Assembly: GCF_900103845.1 (NCBI RefSeq)
Contig: NZ_FNIJ01000004.1
Coordinates: forward strand, 62,001-126,000
Source of the DNA: Pseudomonas jinjuensis
GTDB lineage: Bacteria; Pseudomonadota; Gammaproteobacteria; Pseudomonadales; Pseudomonadaceae
DNA length: 64,000 nucleotides
Reading direction: 5' to 3'
The position numbers and the translations under genes are program-made. Shown one piece after another: positions 9,111 to 16,603 of the stretch. Below the pieces are notes generated by a model. The model saw only the letters and a list, made by a program, of their open reading frames with translations, was not told the origin of the DNA and searched no databases. The stretch's first letter is position 1. The number at the start of each line of letters is the position of its first letter.

Positions 9111-9124
9111 TTGATAATGATCAA
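9111..9124 (+). promoter_or_regulatory. Perfect Anr/FNR box before pncB
   Basis: TTGATAATGATCAA is identical to the box at 4195. The predicted start near 9159 leaves a 24-nt leader with the GGGGAGG ribosome site at 9169-9175. It lies in the divergent gap with the FNR-paralogue gene, so it could also allow autoregulation. Confidence 0.87.
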
Positions 9125-9182
9125 ATCCACCGGCCGGTGTTCTGGCAGCGTTCAGGAAGCTGCCCAGCGGGGAGGATGCACC

Positions 9183-10547
9183 ATGTCCCACCAGCCACCA
9201 CGCCTTGCCACGCCCGGGGTCCTGCTCACCGACCTGTACCAGTTGACCATGCTGCAGGGCTATTTCGAGCACGACATGTTCGAAACGGCGGTGTTCGAGT
9301 TCTTCCCCCGCAAGCTGCCGGCCTGCCGCAACTTCTACGTCGCCGCCGGCCTGGAGCAGGCCCTGGACTACCTGGAAGGCCTGCGTTTCTCCCCGGCCGA
9401 ACTGGAGTGGCTGGGCGGGCAGGGCATGTTCAGGCCGGCCTTCATCGACTACCTGGCGAACCTGCGTTTCACCGGCGAGGTGCATGCCATGGCCGAGGGG
9501 ACGCCGTTCTTCCCCCACGAGCCGATCCTGCGGGTGACCGCGCCGCTGCCGGAGGCGCAGCTGGTGGAGTCGCGCCTGATCAACCTGCTGCACTTCCAGA
9601 GCCTGATCGCCAGCAAGGCCGCGCGGGTGGTGCGGGTGGCGCGCGGCAAGACCCTGGTGGACTTCGGCTTGCGTCGTGCCCACGGCGCCGAGGCCGGCCT
9701 GCTCGCGGCACGGGCCGGCTACCTGGTGGGGTTCTCCGCCAGCGCCAGCGTGCTGGCCGGCGCGCAGTTCGGCATTCCGCTGGCCGGCACCATGGCGCAC
9801 TCGTTCATCCAGGCGCACTCCGACGAGGTGGAGGCTTTCGAACACTTCGCCCATAGCCTGCCCGGCTCGGTGGTGCTGCTGATCGACACCTACGACACCG
9901 AGGCGGCGGCGCAGAAGGTCGTCGACCTGGCGCCGCGGCTGGCGGCGGAGGGCATCCGCATCCGCGGCGTGCGCCTCGACAGCGGCGACCTCGGCGAGCA
10001 TGCGCGCAGGGTACGCGCCATCCTCGACCGTGGCGGGCTGCGGGAAGCCACCATCTTCGCCAGCGGCAACGTCGACGAATACCTGATCCTCCGCCTGGAA
10101 GAACAGGGCGCGCCCATCGACGGCTACGGCGTCGGCACCCACCTCGACACCTCGGCCGACGCCCCGGCGCTGGACTGCGCCTACAAGCTGCAGGAATACG
10201 CCGGCCAGCCACGCCGCAAACGCTCCGAAGGCAAGGCCACCTGGCCGGGACGCAAGCAGGTGTTCCGCCGTTACGACGGCGACGGCCATTGCTGCGGCGA
10301 CACCCTGACCCTGGAAGGGCATGACGCCGACGGCGAGGCGCTGATCCATCCGGTGATGCGCGCCGGCAAGCGCCTGCAGCCGGCCCCCGCGCTGGACGAA
10401 CTGCGCGCCAACGCCCTCCGCCAGCTGGACCGCCTGCCCCCGGCCCTGCACAGCCTGGACCCGGCGCCGCCTTACCCGGTGGAGATTTCGCCGGCGCTGG
10501 AAGCGCTGGCAGCGGAGGCGGACCGGTTGATTCGCGGGAGGGGCTGA
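9183..10547 (+). CDS. pncB: Nicotinate phosphoribosyltransferase
   Basis: 454 residues. It makes nicotinate mononucleotide in the NAD salvage pathway. Family features include LLTDLYQLTMLQGYF near the start, GTMAHSFIQAH (the phosphorylated-histidine region), RLDSGDL and the late FRRYD segment. I chose ATG 9183 because GGGGAGG lies seven bases upstream. An in-frame TTG at 9111 lies inside the Anr box and cannot be the start. The Anr box implies induction of NAD salvage at low oxygen. Confidence 0.93.
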   Translation: MSHQPPRLATPGVLLTDLYQLTMLQGYFEHDMFETAVFEFFPRKLPACRNFYVAAGLEQALDYLEGLRFSPAELEWLGGQGMFRPAFIDYLANLRFTGEVHAMAEGTPFFPHEPILRVTAPLPEAQLVESRLINLLHFQSLIASKAARVVRVARGKTLVDFGLRRAHGAEAGLLAARAGYLVGFSASASVLAGAQFGIPLAGTMAHSFIQAHSDEVEAFEHFAHSLPGSVVLLIDTYDTEAAAQKVVDLAPRLAAEGIRIRGVRLDSGDLGEHARRVRAILDRGGLREATIFASGNVDEYLILRLEEQGAPIDGYGVGTHLDTSADAPALDCAYKLQEYAGQPRRKRSEGKATWPGRKQVFRRYDGDGHCCGDTLTLEGHDADGEALIHPVMRAGKRLQPAPALDELRANALRQLDRLPPALHSLDPAPPYPVEISPALEALAAEADRLIRGRG

Positions 10548-10595
10548 ACAGTTGCAGTGGGGCCAACCCTAGGAGCAACTGTCTTCGTGGTGCAG

Positions 10596-10764
10596 GGCGG
10601 ATGAAGCGGAACGCTTCATCCGCCGATAAGCCCACGCCGATGGGATGGCGGATAACGCTGGCGCGTTATGCGCCCTACCCGGACACCCCATGGAAACCGT
10701 GTAGGAGCAACTGTCTTTTGGATCCCCGCGTTGTCGATATGGCGCGGGCATGGCCCGCTTCTAC
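10596..10764. repeat. Cluster of three palindromic repeats after pncB
   Basis: The gap contains an inverted repeat GGCGGATGAAGC / GCTTCATCCGCC (10596-10624), a GGATAACGCTGGCGCGTTAT element (about 10641-10680) that recurs near 31001, 50180 and 50367, and a half-REP GCGGGCATGGCCCGCTTCTAC (10744-10764). The last holds the stop codon of the next gene on the minus strand. Confidence 0.75.
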
Positions 10765-11765
10765 GGGGTCTCTACCTTCCGATTCCTCCGGCTCTTCTTC
10801 AACCTGCGCGCCCGGCGCTCCAGCCAGAGGTACACGGCGCAGGCCAGCAGCAGCGGCAGCAGGAAGTACAGCGCGCGGTAGCCGATCAGCGCGGCGAGCA
10901 GGGTGCCCTTGCTGAACTTGCTGTGCAGCAGGGTGATGAACACGGTTTCCAGCACGCCGAGGCCGGCGGGGATGTGCGCGATCACCCCGGCGATGCTGCT
11001 GATCAGCAGGATCGCCAGCACCTCCGGGTAGTGCGCGCGGTCCGGTAGCAGCACGGTGATCAGCAGCGCCATCAGCGACCAGTTGGCGATCCCCAGTCCG
11101 GCCTGGAGCAGGGCCACGCGCAGGGTCGGCAGCTTGACCTTGTAGCGCCGCCAGCCCCAGGTGCGGCGGTGGGCGAAGCGGCAGGCCCACAAGTAGAAGG
11201 CGCAGACGCCCAGCAGCAGCACGCCGATCGCCTGCAGGCCGGTGTTGCCGATCTTCCAGCCCTCCGGCAGGTCCGGCAGGCCGAGGGCGAACAGGGCGCC
11301 GCCGATGAGCATGAAGCCGAACCAGTTGGTGATCATGCTGAAGCTGAGGATGCGGGTGATGTCCGCCACGCTCATGCCGAGCCGCGAGTACAGCCGGTAG
11401 CGCAGGGCGACGCCGCCGACCCAGGAGCTCAGGTTGAGGTTGAAGGCATTGCACACGAAGGCCACCGGGAACACCCGCTTCACCGGCAGCGGATGGCCGA
11501 TGTAGTAGCGGCTCAGCACGTCGTAGCTGCTGAACACCGTGTAGCCGGCGATGCTCACCAGCAGGCCGAGCAGCAGGGTGGTGCGCTTGTATTCGCCGAG
11601 GGCGCCGAGCACCTCCTTCCAGTCGATGGTGCGCGCCAGCAGGAACAGCAGCACCGGCAGCAAAAGCAGGAAGCCCCAGGAAAACGCCCGCCGCGCCAGC
11701 TTCCAGCGCCGCGCCCTGCGTTCGTCGACGACGTGCCCGCCCGGCGTCTCGCCGATGCTGCTCAT
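10761..11765 (-). CDS. ybhN: YbhN-type membrane protein (lysylphosphatidylglycerol synthase TM family)
   Basis: 334 residues with about eight hydrophobic segments, the first at about 30-48 (SWGFLLLLPVLLFLLA). Family landmarks are NLNLSSWVGG and the AHIPAGLGVLE motif of UPF0104/LPG_synthase_TM. The cytoplasmic tail is strongly basic. ATG 11765 overlaps the clsB stop by 4 bp (ATGA). The order ybhP-clsB-ybhN is the same as ybhPON in E. coli, so a role in membrane phospholipid handling with ClsB is likely. The stop codon lies inside a REP. Confidence 0.9.
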   Translation of the reverse strand: MSSIGETPGGHVVDERRARRWKLARRAFSWGFLLLLPVLLFLLARTIDWKEVLGALGEYKRTTLLLGLLVSIAGYTVFSSYDVLSRYYIGHPLPVKRVFPVAFVCNAFNLNLSSWVGGVALRYRLYSRLGMSVADITRILSFSMITNWFGFMLIGGALFALGLPDLPEGWKIGNTGLQAIGVLLLGVCAFYLWACRFAHRRTWGWRRYKVKLPTLRVALLQAGLGIANWSLMALLITVLLPDRAHYPEVLAILLISSIAGVIAHIPAGLGVLETVFITLLHSKFSKGTLLAALIGYRALYFLLPLLLACAVYLWLERRARRLKKSRRNRKVETP

Positions 11766-12964
11766 AGCGATTGTCCCGAATCCAGCTCGCGGTTCTCCGC
11801 GTCGCCCGGCGATTGCAGCCGCTGCCGGTGAGCCGGCAACTGGCCGGCGATGGCCGGGAAGTGGCGCAGGAAGTGGAAGCTGAGGAACACCAGCGGCGCC
11901 CGCCACCAGAAGCCGCGCCGCGCCGCCTTGCGGGTGACGCGCCGGCAGCGGCTGGCTGCCAGTTCGGCCAGGTGACGGTCGAGGCCACGGGCGAAGGCCG
12001 GGTCGTCGATCAGCAGGTTGCCTTCCAGGTTCAGCGACAGGCTGAGCGGGTCGAGGTTGCTCGAACCCACGGTCGACCAGCGTCCGTCCACCAGCGCCAC
12101 CTTGCCGTGCAGCGGGCGGTCGCAGTATTCGAAGATCTGCACGCCGTCGCGCAGCAGGGTGTCGTAGAGCAGCTTGCTGCACAGGCGCACCAGCGGCATG
12201 TCCGGCAGGCCCTGGAGGATCAGCCGCACCTCGACGCCGCGCTGCGCCGCCCGTCGCAGTTCGCGCAGCAGGCGGTAGCCGGGGAAGAAGTAGGCGTTGG
12301 CGATCACCAGCCGCTCCCGCGCGGCGCGGATCGCCAGCAGGTAGTGCGCCTCGATTTCGGTGCGGTGTTCGGTGTTGTCGCGCAGGGCCAGGCGCACCCG
12401 GCTGCTGCCGTGCGGCAGCGGGCAGCCGACCAGCGCCGTGCGGCTGCCGGCGCCGTGCTGGTCGAGCAGTTCCAGGCAGGCCTGGCGGATGTCGGCGGCC
12501 ACCGGCCCGCTGATGAACACCGAGTAGTCCTGCTTGGCCATGGCGCCGAAGTCGGCCAGGTGGTCGGCGCTGAAGTTGATCCCGCCGACGAAGGCGCGGT
12601 TGCCGTCGATTACCAGCAATTTGCGGTGCAGGCGGCGGAACAGGTTGGTGCGCATGCCGAACAGGCGCGGACGCGGATCGAACAGGTTGAGCTGTACGCC
12701 CGCCGCGGTCAGCCGGTCGATGAAGCCCAGGCCGAGGTCTGCGCTGCCGTAGCCGTCCAGGGTCAGCACCACGCGCACGCCGCGCTGCGCGGCCTCGACC
12801 AGCACCCGCTGCAGCGCGCGGCCGACCTTGTCGTCGTAGAGGATGAAGGTCTCCAGCAGCACCTCGTGGCGGGCCGCGGCGATCGCCGAGAAGACCCGGG
12901 GAAAGAATTCCTCGCCGTTGATCAGCAGTTCGACGTGGTTGCCATCGCGCCAGTCGTACCTCAT
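11762..12964 (-). CDS. clsB: Cardiolipin synthase B (phospholipase D family)
   Basis: 400 residues, close to E. coli ClsB. It joins two phospholipids to form cardiolipin at the inner membrane. The two HKD motifs are HRKLLVIDGNRAFVGG and HGKVALVDGRWSTVGSSN. The start is ATG 12964, which overlaps the ybhP stop by 4 bp. It is the middle gene of a coupled three-gene operon. Confidence 0.93.
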   Translation of the reverse strand: MRYDWRDGNHVELLINGEEFFPRVFSAIAAARHEVLLETFILYDDKVGRALQRVLVEAAQRGVRVVLTLDGYGSADLGLGFIDRLTAAGVQLNLFDPRPRLFGMRTNLFRRLHRKLLVIDGNRAFVGGINFSADHLADFGAMAKQDYSVFISGPVAADIRQACLELLDQHGAGSRTALVGCPLPHGSSRVRLALRDNTEHRTEIEAHYLLAIRAARERLVIANAYFFPGYRLLRELRRAAQRGVEVRLILQGLPDMPLVRLCSKLLYDTLLRDGVQIFEYCDRPLHGKVALVDGRWSTVGSSNLDPLSLSLNLEGNLLIDDPAFARGLDRHLAELAASRCRRVTRKAARRGFWWRAPLVFLSFHFLRHFPAIAGQLPAHRQRLQSPGDAENRELDSGQSL

Positions 12965-13764
12965 AGGCGTACCTCCACGGCCAGTGGCAGGTGATCGGAA
13001 AGGTGCGGCCAGGGTCGCCGCGACAGCACCCGTGGCTCGTGGGCGCTGAGATTGCGCAGGTAGATGCGGTCCAGGCGCAGCACCGGCAGGCGCGCCGGGA
13101 AGCTGCGCGGCGGCCCGCCGAACGCGGCGAACGCCTCGCGCAGGCCGCAGCGGCCGAGCACGCGGCCGGCGCGGCAGCGCCAGTCGTTGAAGTCGCCGGC
13201 GACGATCAGCGGCTCCTCGATCGGCAGCTCGCCGACCAGCCGGCAGAGCAGTTCCAGCTGCTGCCGGCGCTGCGCCTCGAACAGGCCGAGATGCACGCAG
13301 ATGGCGTGCAGCGTGGCCTGCAGCCCCGGCAGCTGCAGCTCGGCATGCAGCAGGCCGCGCTCTTCGTGGCCCTGCACCGAGATATCGAGGTTGCGATAGG
13401 CGCGGATCGGAAATTTCGACAGCAGCGCGTTGCCGTGGTGGCCCTGCGGGTACACCGCGTTCTGCCCGTAGGCGTACTGCGGCCACATGCTGTCGGCGAG
13501 GAACTCGTAGTGCGGCGCCGTCGGCCAGTCGGCGTGACGGCCGGCGTGCAGGCTGTGCTCGCCGTGGACCTCCTGGAGGAACACCAGGTCGGCGCCGGTG
13601 GAGCGCACCGCCTCGCGCAGCTCGGGGAGGATGAAGCGCCGGTTGAACGCGGCGAAGCCCTTGTGGATGTTCATGGTCAGCACCTTCAGCGAACACTCCG
13701 CCAGGGCGGCGCTGGTGGCGCTGACGGCTTCGCTGCGCTGGCCGATCCCGTTCGCGCCGCTCAT
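12961..13764 (-). CDS. ybhP: YbhP, endonuclease/exonuclease/phosphatase-family protein
   Basis: 267 residues. EEP fold with LTMNIHKGFAAFNRRFI at the start, the metal-binding E in FLQEVHG, AGDFNDW, and the catalytic C-terminal HLSDHLPL. These match E. coli YbhP closely. I chose ATG 13764 because AAGGAGG lies six bases upstream; the longer reading frame lacks a good site. As first gene of ybhP-clsB-ybhN it may be a phospholipid phosphodiesterase or phosphatase; the substrate is not established. Confidence 0.9.
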   Translation of the reverse strand: MSGANGIGQRSEAVSATSAALAECSLKVLTMNIHKGFAAFNRRFILPELREAVRSTGADLVFLQEVHGEHSLHAGRHADWPTAPHYEFLADSMWPQYAYGQNAVYPQGHHGNALLSKFPIRAYRNLDISVQGHEERGLLHAELQLPGLQATLHAICVHLGLFEAQRRQQLELLCRLVGELPIEEPLIVAGDFNDWRCRAGRVLGRCGLREAFAAFGGPPRSFPARLPVLRLDRIYLRNLSAHEPRVLSRRPWPHLSDHLPLAVEVRL

Positions 13765-13923
13765 GAAGCCTCCTTCGATCGCTGACTGATTCGGATGCCT
13801 TCGCTGGGGCACCTATAGATTCGGACTGGAATGATGGCCTGACCGTTCAGGCGGATTCAGTCCGTTTGTCGAGGGGAGAGGATTGGCGGCATTGGCGCGG
13901 GGACGCGGGAGCGTCCGGGGATG

Positions 13924-14045
13924 CATTCCCACGCGGGAGCGTGGGAACGATGGGCGACGGTGTTGCCGGCTGGCGTAGGGTGGATGAGGCTCTTTTCATC
14001 CACCATTGCGCGGCCATGGTGGATCGGTGGAGCCGATCCACCCTA
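13924..14045. repeat. Palindrome plus GTAGGGTGGA repeat pair
   Basis: At 13924-13950 is ATTCCCACGC...GCGTGGGAA, also found near 30785, 42042 and 63164. At 13975-14045 is a second copy of the GTAGGGTGGA pair first seen at 665. The last base triplet is the glgX stop codon, so the repeat abuts the gene. Nothing else is seen in the 13765-14042 gap. Confidence 0.8.
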
Positions 14046-16211
14046 TGGGGCTTCCTCCTCCCGCTCCAGCACGAACAGCAGGAGCGAGCGGCCGCCGACA
14101 CGGAATTGCCTGCCGAAGGCCAGCGCCTCGCCTTCGCGCAGGTCCGGGTGGCGGGTGTCGATCAGGCAGTGCCAGGCGCTGCCCTGGGCGACTTCCGGGA
14201 GGCGGAATTCGACCACGTCGTGGTGGGCGTTGAGCACCAGCAGCAGGGTGGCGTCGCCGCCCTTGCGGAGGATGCCGGTGGGCTGGGCGCGGCCGTCCAT
14301 GAGCATGCCGAGGCAGCGGGCGTGGCCGTCGTGCCAGTGTTCCTCGGTCATCTCGTCGCCGTTGGGGGCGAGCCAGGTGACGTCCTTGACGCCCAGTGCC
14401 TCGTTGTAGTCGCCGACCAGGAAGCGCTCGCGGCGGAGGATCGGGTAGGCGCGGCGCAGGCGGATCAGGCGGCGGACGAAGGCGTACAGTTCGTGGCCTT
14501 CCTCGTCGACGTTCCAGTCGATCCAGCTCAGTTCGTTGTCCTGGCAGTAGACGTTGTTGTTGCCCTTCTGCGTGCGGCCGAACTCGTCGCCGGCGAGCAG
14601 CATCGGCGTGCCCTGGGCGAGCAGCAGGGTGGCCAGCAGGTTGCGCATCTGCCGCAGGCGCAGCTGGCGGATCTGCGGATCGTCGCTGGGGCCTTCGCAG
14701 CCGTGGTTCCACGAGCGGTTGTCGTTGTGGCCGTCGGCGTTGTCCTCGCCGTTGGCCTGGTTGTGCTTGTGGTCGTAGGAGACCAGGTCGCGCAGGGTGA
14801 AGCCGTCGTGGGCGGTGACGAAGTTGACCGAGGCCTGCGGGCGCCGGCCGCGGCGGTCGAACAGGTCGCCGGAGGCGGTCAGGCGCCGGGCCAGGTCCGG
14901 CAGCTGGCCCTCGTCGCCGCGCCAGAAGCTGCGCACGGTGTCGCGGAAGCGGTCGTTCCACTCCACCCAGCCGGGCGCGAAGCCGCCGACCTGGTAGCCG
15001 CCGGGGCCGCAGTCCCAGGGTTCGGCGATCAGCTTGCGATGGCTCAGCACCGGGTCCTGGCGGCAGGCGACGAGAAAGCTGTGGCGCTCGTCGAAGCCCT
15101 CGGCGTAGCGCCCGAGGATGGTCGCCAGGTCGAAGCGGAAGCCGTCCACGCGCATTTCCGTGGCCCAGTAGCGCAGCGAGTCGGTGACCATCTGCAGCAC
15201 GCAGGGATGGCTCAGGTCGAGGGTGTTGCCGGTGCCGGAATCGTTGACGTAGTAGCGCTTCTCGTCGGCCTGCAGGCGGTAGTAGGAGACGTTGTCGATG
15301 CCGCGCATGCACAGCGTCGGGCCGAGCTCGTTGCCTTCGGCGGTGTGGTTGTAGACCACGTCGAGGATCAGTTCGAGGCCGGCGTCGTGCAGGTGCGCGA
15401 CCATCTCCTTGAACTCGTTGACGTGGCCGCTGGCGAGGTAGCGGGCCTGGGGCGCGAAGAAGGCGATGCTGTTGTAGCCCCAGTAGTTGTTCATGCCCTT
15501 TTCCAGCAGGTGCTTGTCGTCGAGGAAGGCATGCACGGGCAGCAGCTCGATACTGGTCACCCCGAGTTCGCGGATGTGCCTGAGCAGCTCGGCGTTCATC
15601 AGCCCGGCGCAGGTGCCGCGCAGGCGTTCCGGCACCGCCGGATGCAGCATGCTGATGCCGCGCAGGTGCGCCTCGTAGATCACCGTGTGGTCCCAGGGCA
15701 CCCGCACCGGCAGTTGTTCGCCCCAGGTGAAGGCCGGGTCGATGACCTTCGACTTGGGCACGAAGGCCGCGCTGTCGCGCTCGTCGAAGCTGAGGTCGGC
15801 GTCCGCCGAGCCGATGGTGTAGCCGAACAGCGCCTCCGACCAGCGCAGGCTGCCGACCAGCTGCTTGGCATAGGGGTCGATCAGCAGCTTGTTCGGGTTG
15901 AAGCGGTGGCCGGCGCGCGGCTCGTAGGGACCGTGCACGCGGTAGCCGTAGATCTGCCCCGGATGGGCGTCGGGCAGGTAGCCGTGCCAGATCTCGTTGC
16001 TGTACTCGGGCAGCTCGATGCGTTCCAGTTCGCGCCGGCCCTCGCTGTCGAACAGGCACAGCTCGACTTTGGTGGCATGGGCGGAGAACAGCGCGAAATT
16101 GACCCCTAGGCCATCCCAGGTCGCCCCCAGCGGATAGGGATGGCCCTCGCTGACCCGCGACTGCGAGCGTGCCTTGGCTGTGCGCATGGGCCGGCTCCCT
16201 CGCTCACTCAT
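14043..16211 (-). CDS. glgX: Glycogen debranching enzyme
   Basis: 722 residues. It hydrolyses alpha-1,6 branches of glycogen limit dextrins. CBM48 N-terminus (PLGATWDGLGVNFALFSAHA), then GH13 with nucleophile aspartate in VDGFRFDLA, acid glutamate in LIAEPWDCGPGGYQVG and the third aspartate in VTAHDGFTL. ATG 16211 overlaps the stop of the DUF2934 gene by 8 bp; ATG 16187 is an alternative. It is the last gene of the glgA operon and supplies linear glucans to the trehalose genes. Confidence 0.95.
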   Translation of the reverse strand: MSERGSRPMRTAKARSQSRVSEGHPYPLGATWDGLGVNFALFSAHATKVELCLFDSEGRRELERIELPEYSNEIWHGYLPDAHPGQIYGYRVHGPYEPRAGHRFNPNKLLIDPYAKQLVGSLRWSEALFGYTIGSADADLSFDERDSAAFVPKSKVIDPAFTWGEQLPVRVPWDHTVIYEAHLRGISMLHPAVPERLRGTCAGLMNAELLRHIRELGVTSIELLPVHAFLDDKHLLEKGMNNYWGYNSIAFFAPQARYLASGHVNEFKEMVAHLHDAGLELILDVVYNHTAEGNELGPTLCMRGIDNVSYYRLQADEKRYYVNDSGTGNTLDLSHPCVLQMVTDSLRYWATEMRVDGFRFDLATILGRYAEGFDERHSFLVACRQDPVLSHRKLIAEPWDCGPGGYQVGGFAPGWVEWNDRFRDTVRSFWRGDEGQLPDLARRLTASGDLFDRRGRRPQASVNFVTAHDGFTLRDLVSYDHKHNQANGEDNADGHNDNRSWNHGCEGPSDDPQIRQLRLRQMRNLLATLLLAQGTPMLLAGDEFGRTQKGNNNVYCQDNELSWIDWNVDEEGHELYAFVRRLIRLRRAYPILRRERFLVGDYNEALGVKDVTWLAPNGDEMTEEHWHDGHARCLGMLMDGRAQPTGILRKGGDATLLLVLNAHHDVVEFRLPEVAQGSAWHCLIDTRHPDLREGEALAFGRQFRVGGRSLLLFVLEREEEAP

Positions 16212-16587
16212 CCGCTATTTTCGGCCGGCGGCGCGTGGCCGGCCCGGGCGCGGCCGGCGCTTCGGCGACGACCTTGGCGCTGCGTTTCGGCTTCGAAGCC
16301 CCGGGCTCGGCCGGGGTTTCCGGATCGGCCTTGGGCAGCTTGCCCTTGCGCCGCGGCGGCTCCTGCAGGATCGCCGGCTTGTCCGGTTCCTCCCGGGCCG
16401 GCTTGCGCTGGCGCGGCGGGACCTTCTTCGGCGCGTCTTCCGGCTTCGGCGCGCTGCCCGCCGTGGATTCGGCCTCGACCAGGCTGCGCGCCATCTCCCA
16501 GTGGCGGTCCGCCTGGCCGTGGGGGCGGCCCTCGGACTCCCAGATCTGGTAGGCGAATTCGCGGATGCGTTGTTCGTCGTTCTTCAT
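16204..16587 (-). CDS. DUF2934-domain small protein
   Basis: 127 residues. The first 35 (QRIREFAYQIWESEGRPHGQ) are the DUF2934 motif. The rest is a lysine-, proline- and alanine-rich tail likely to be disordered. It lies between treY and glgX, overlapping glgX by 8 bp, and the same arrangement is found at PA2161. The function is unknown; co-translation suggests it works with the glycogen/trehalose enzymes. Confidence 0.82.
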   Translation of the reverse strand: MKNDEQRIREFAYQIWESEGRPHGQADRHWEMARSLVEAESTAGSAPKPEDAPKKVPPRQRKPAREEPDKPAILQEPPRRKGKLPKADPETPAEPGASKPKRSAKVVAEAPAAPGPATRRRPKIADE

Positions 16588-16603
16588 GCGGGCTACTCCT
16601 TGG

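Noticed and set aside
9111-9182. Extended pncB start at TTG 9111
   Set aside because: The codon lies within the perfect Anr box and no ribosome site precedes it. ATG 9183 has GGGGAGG at the right distance.
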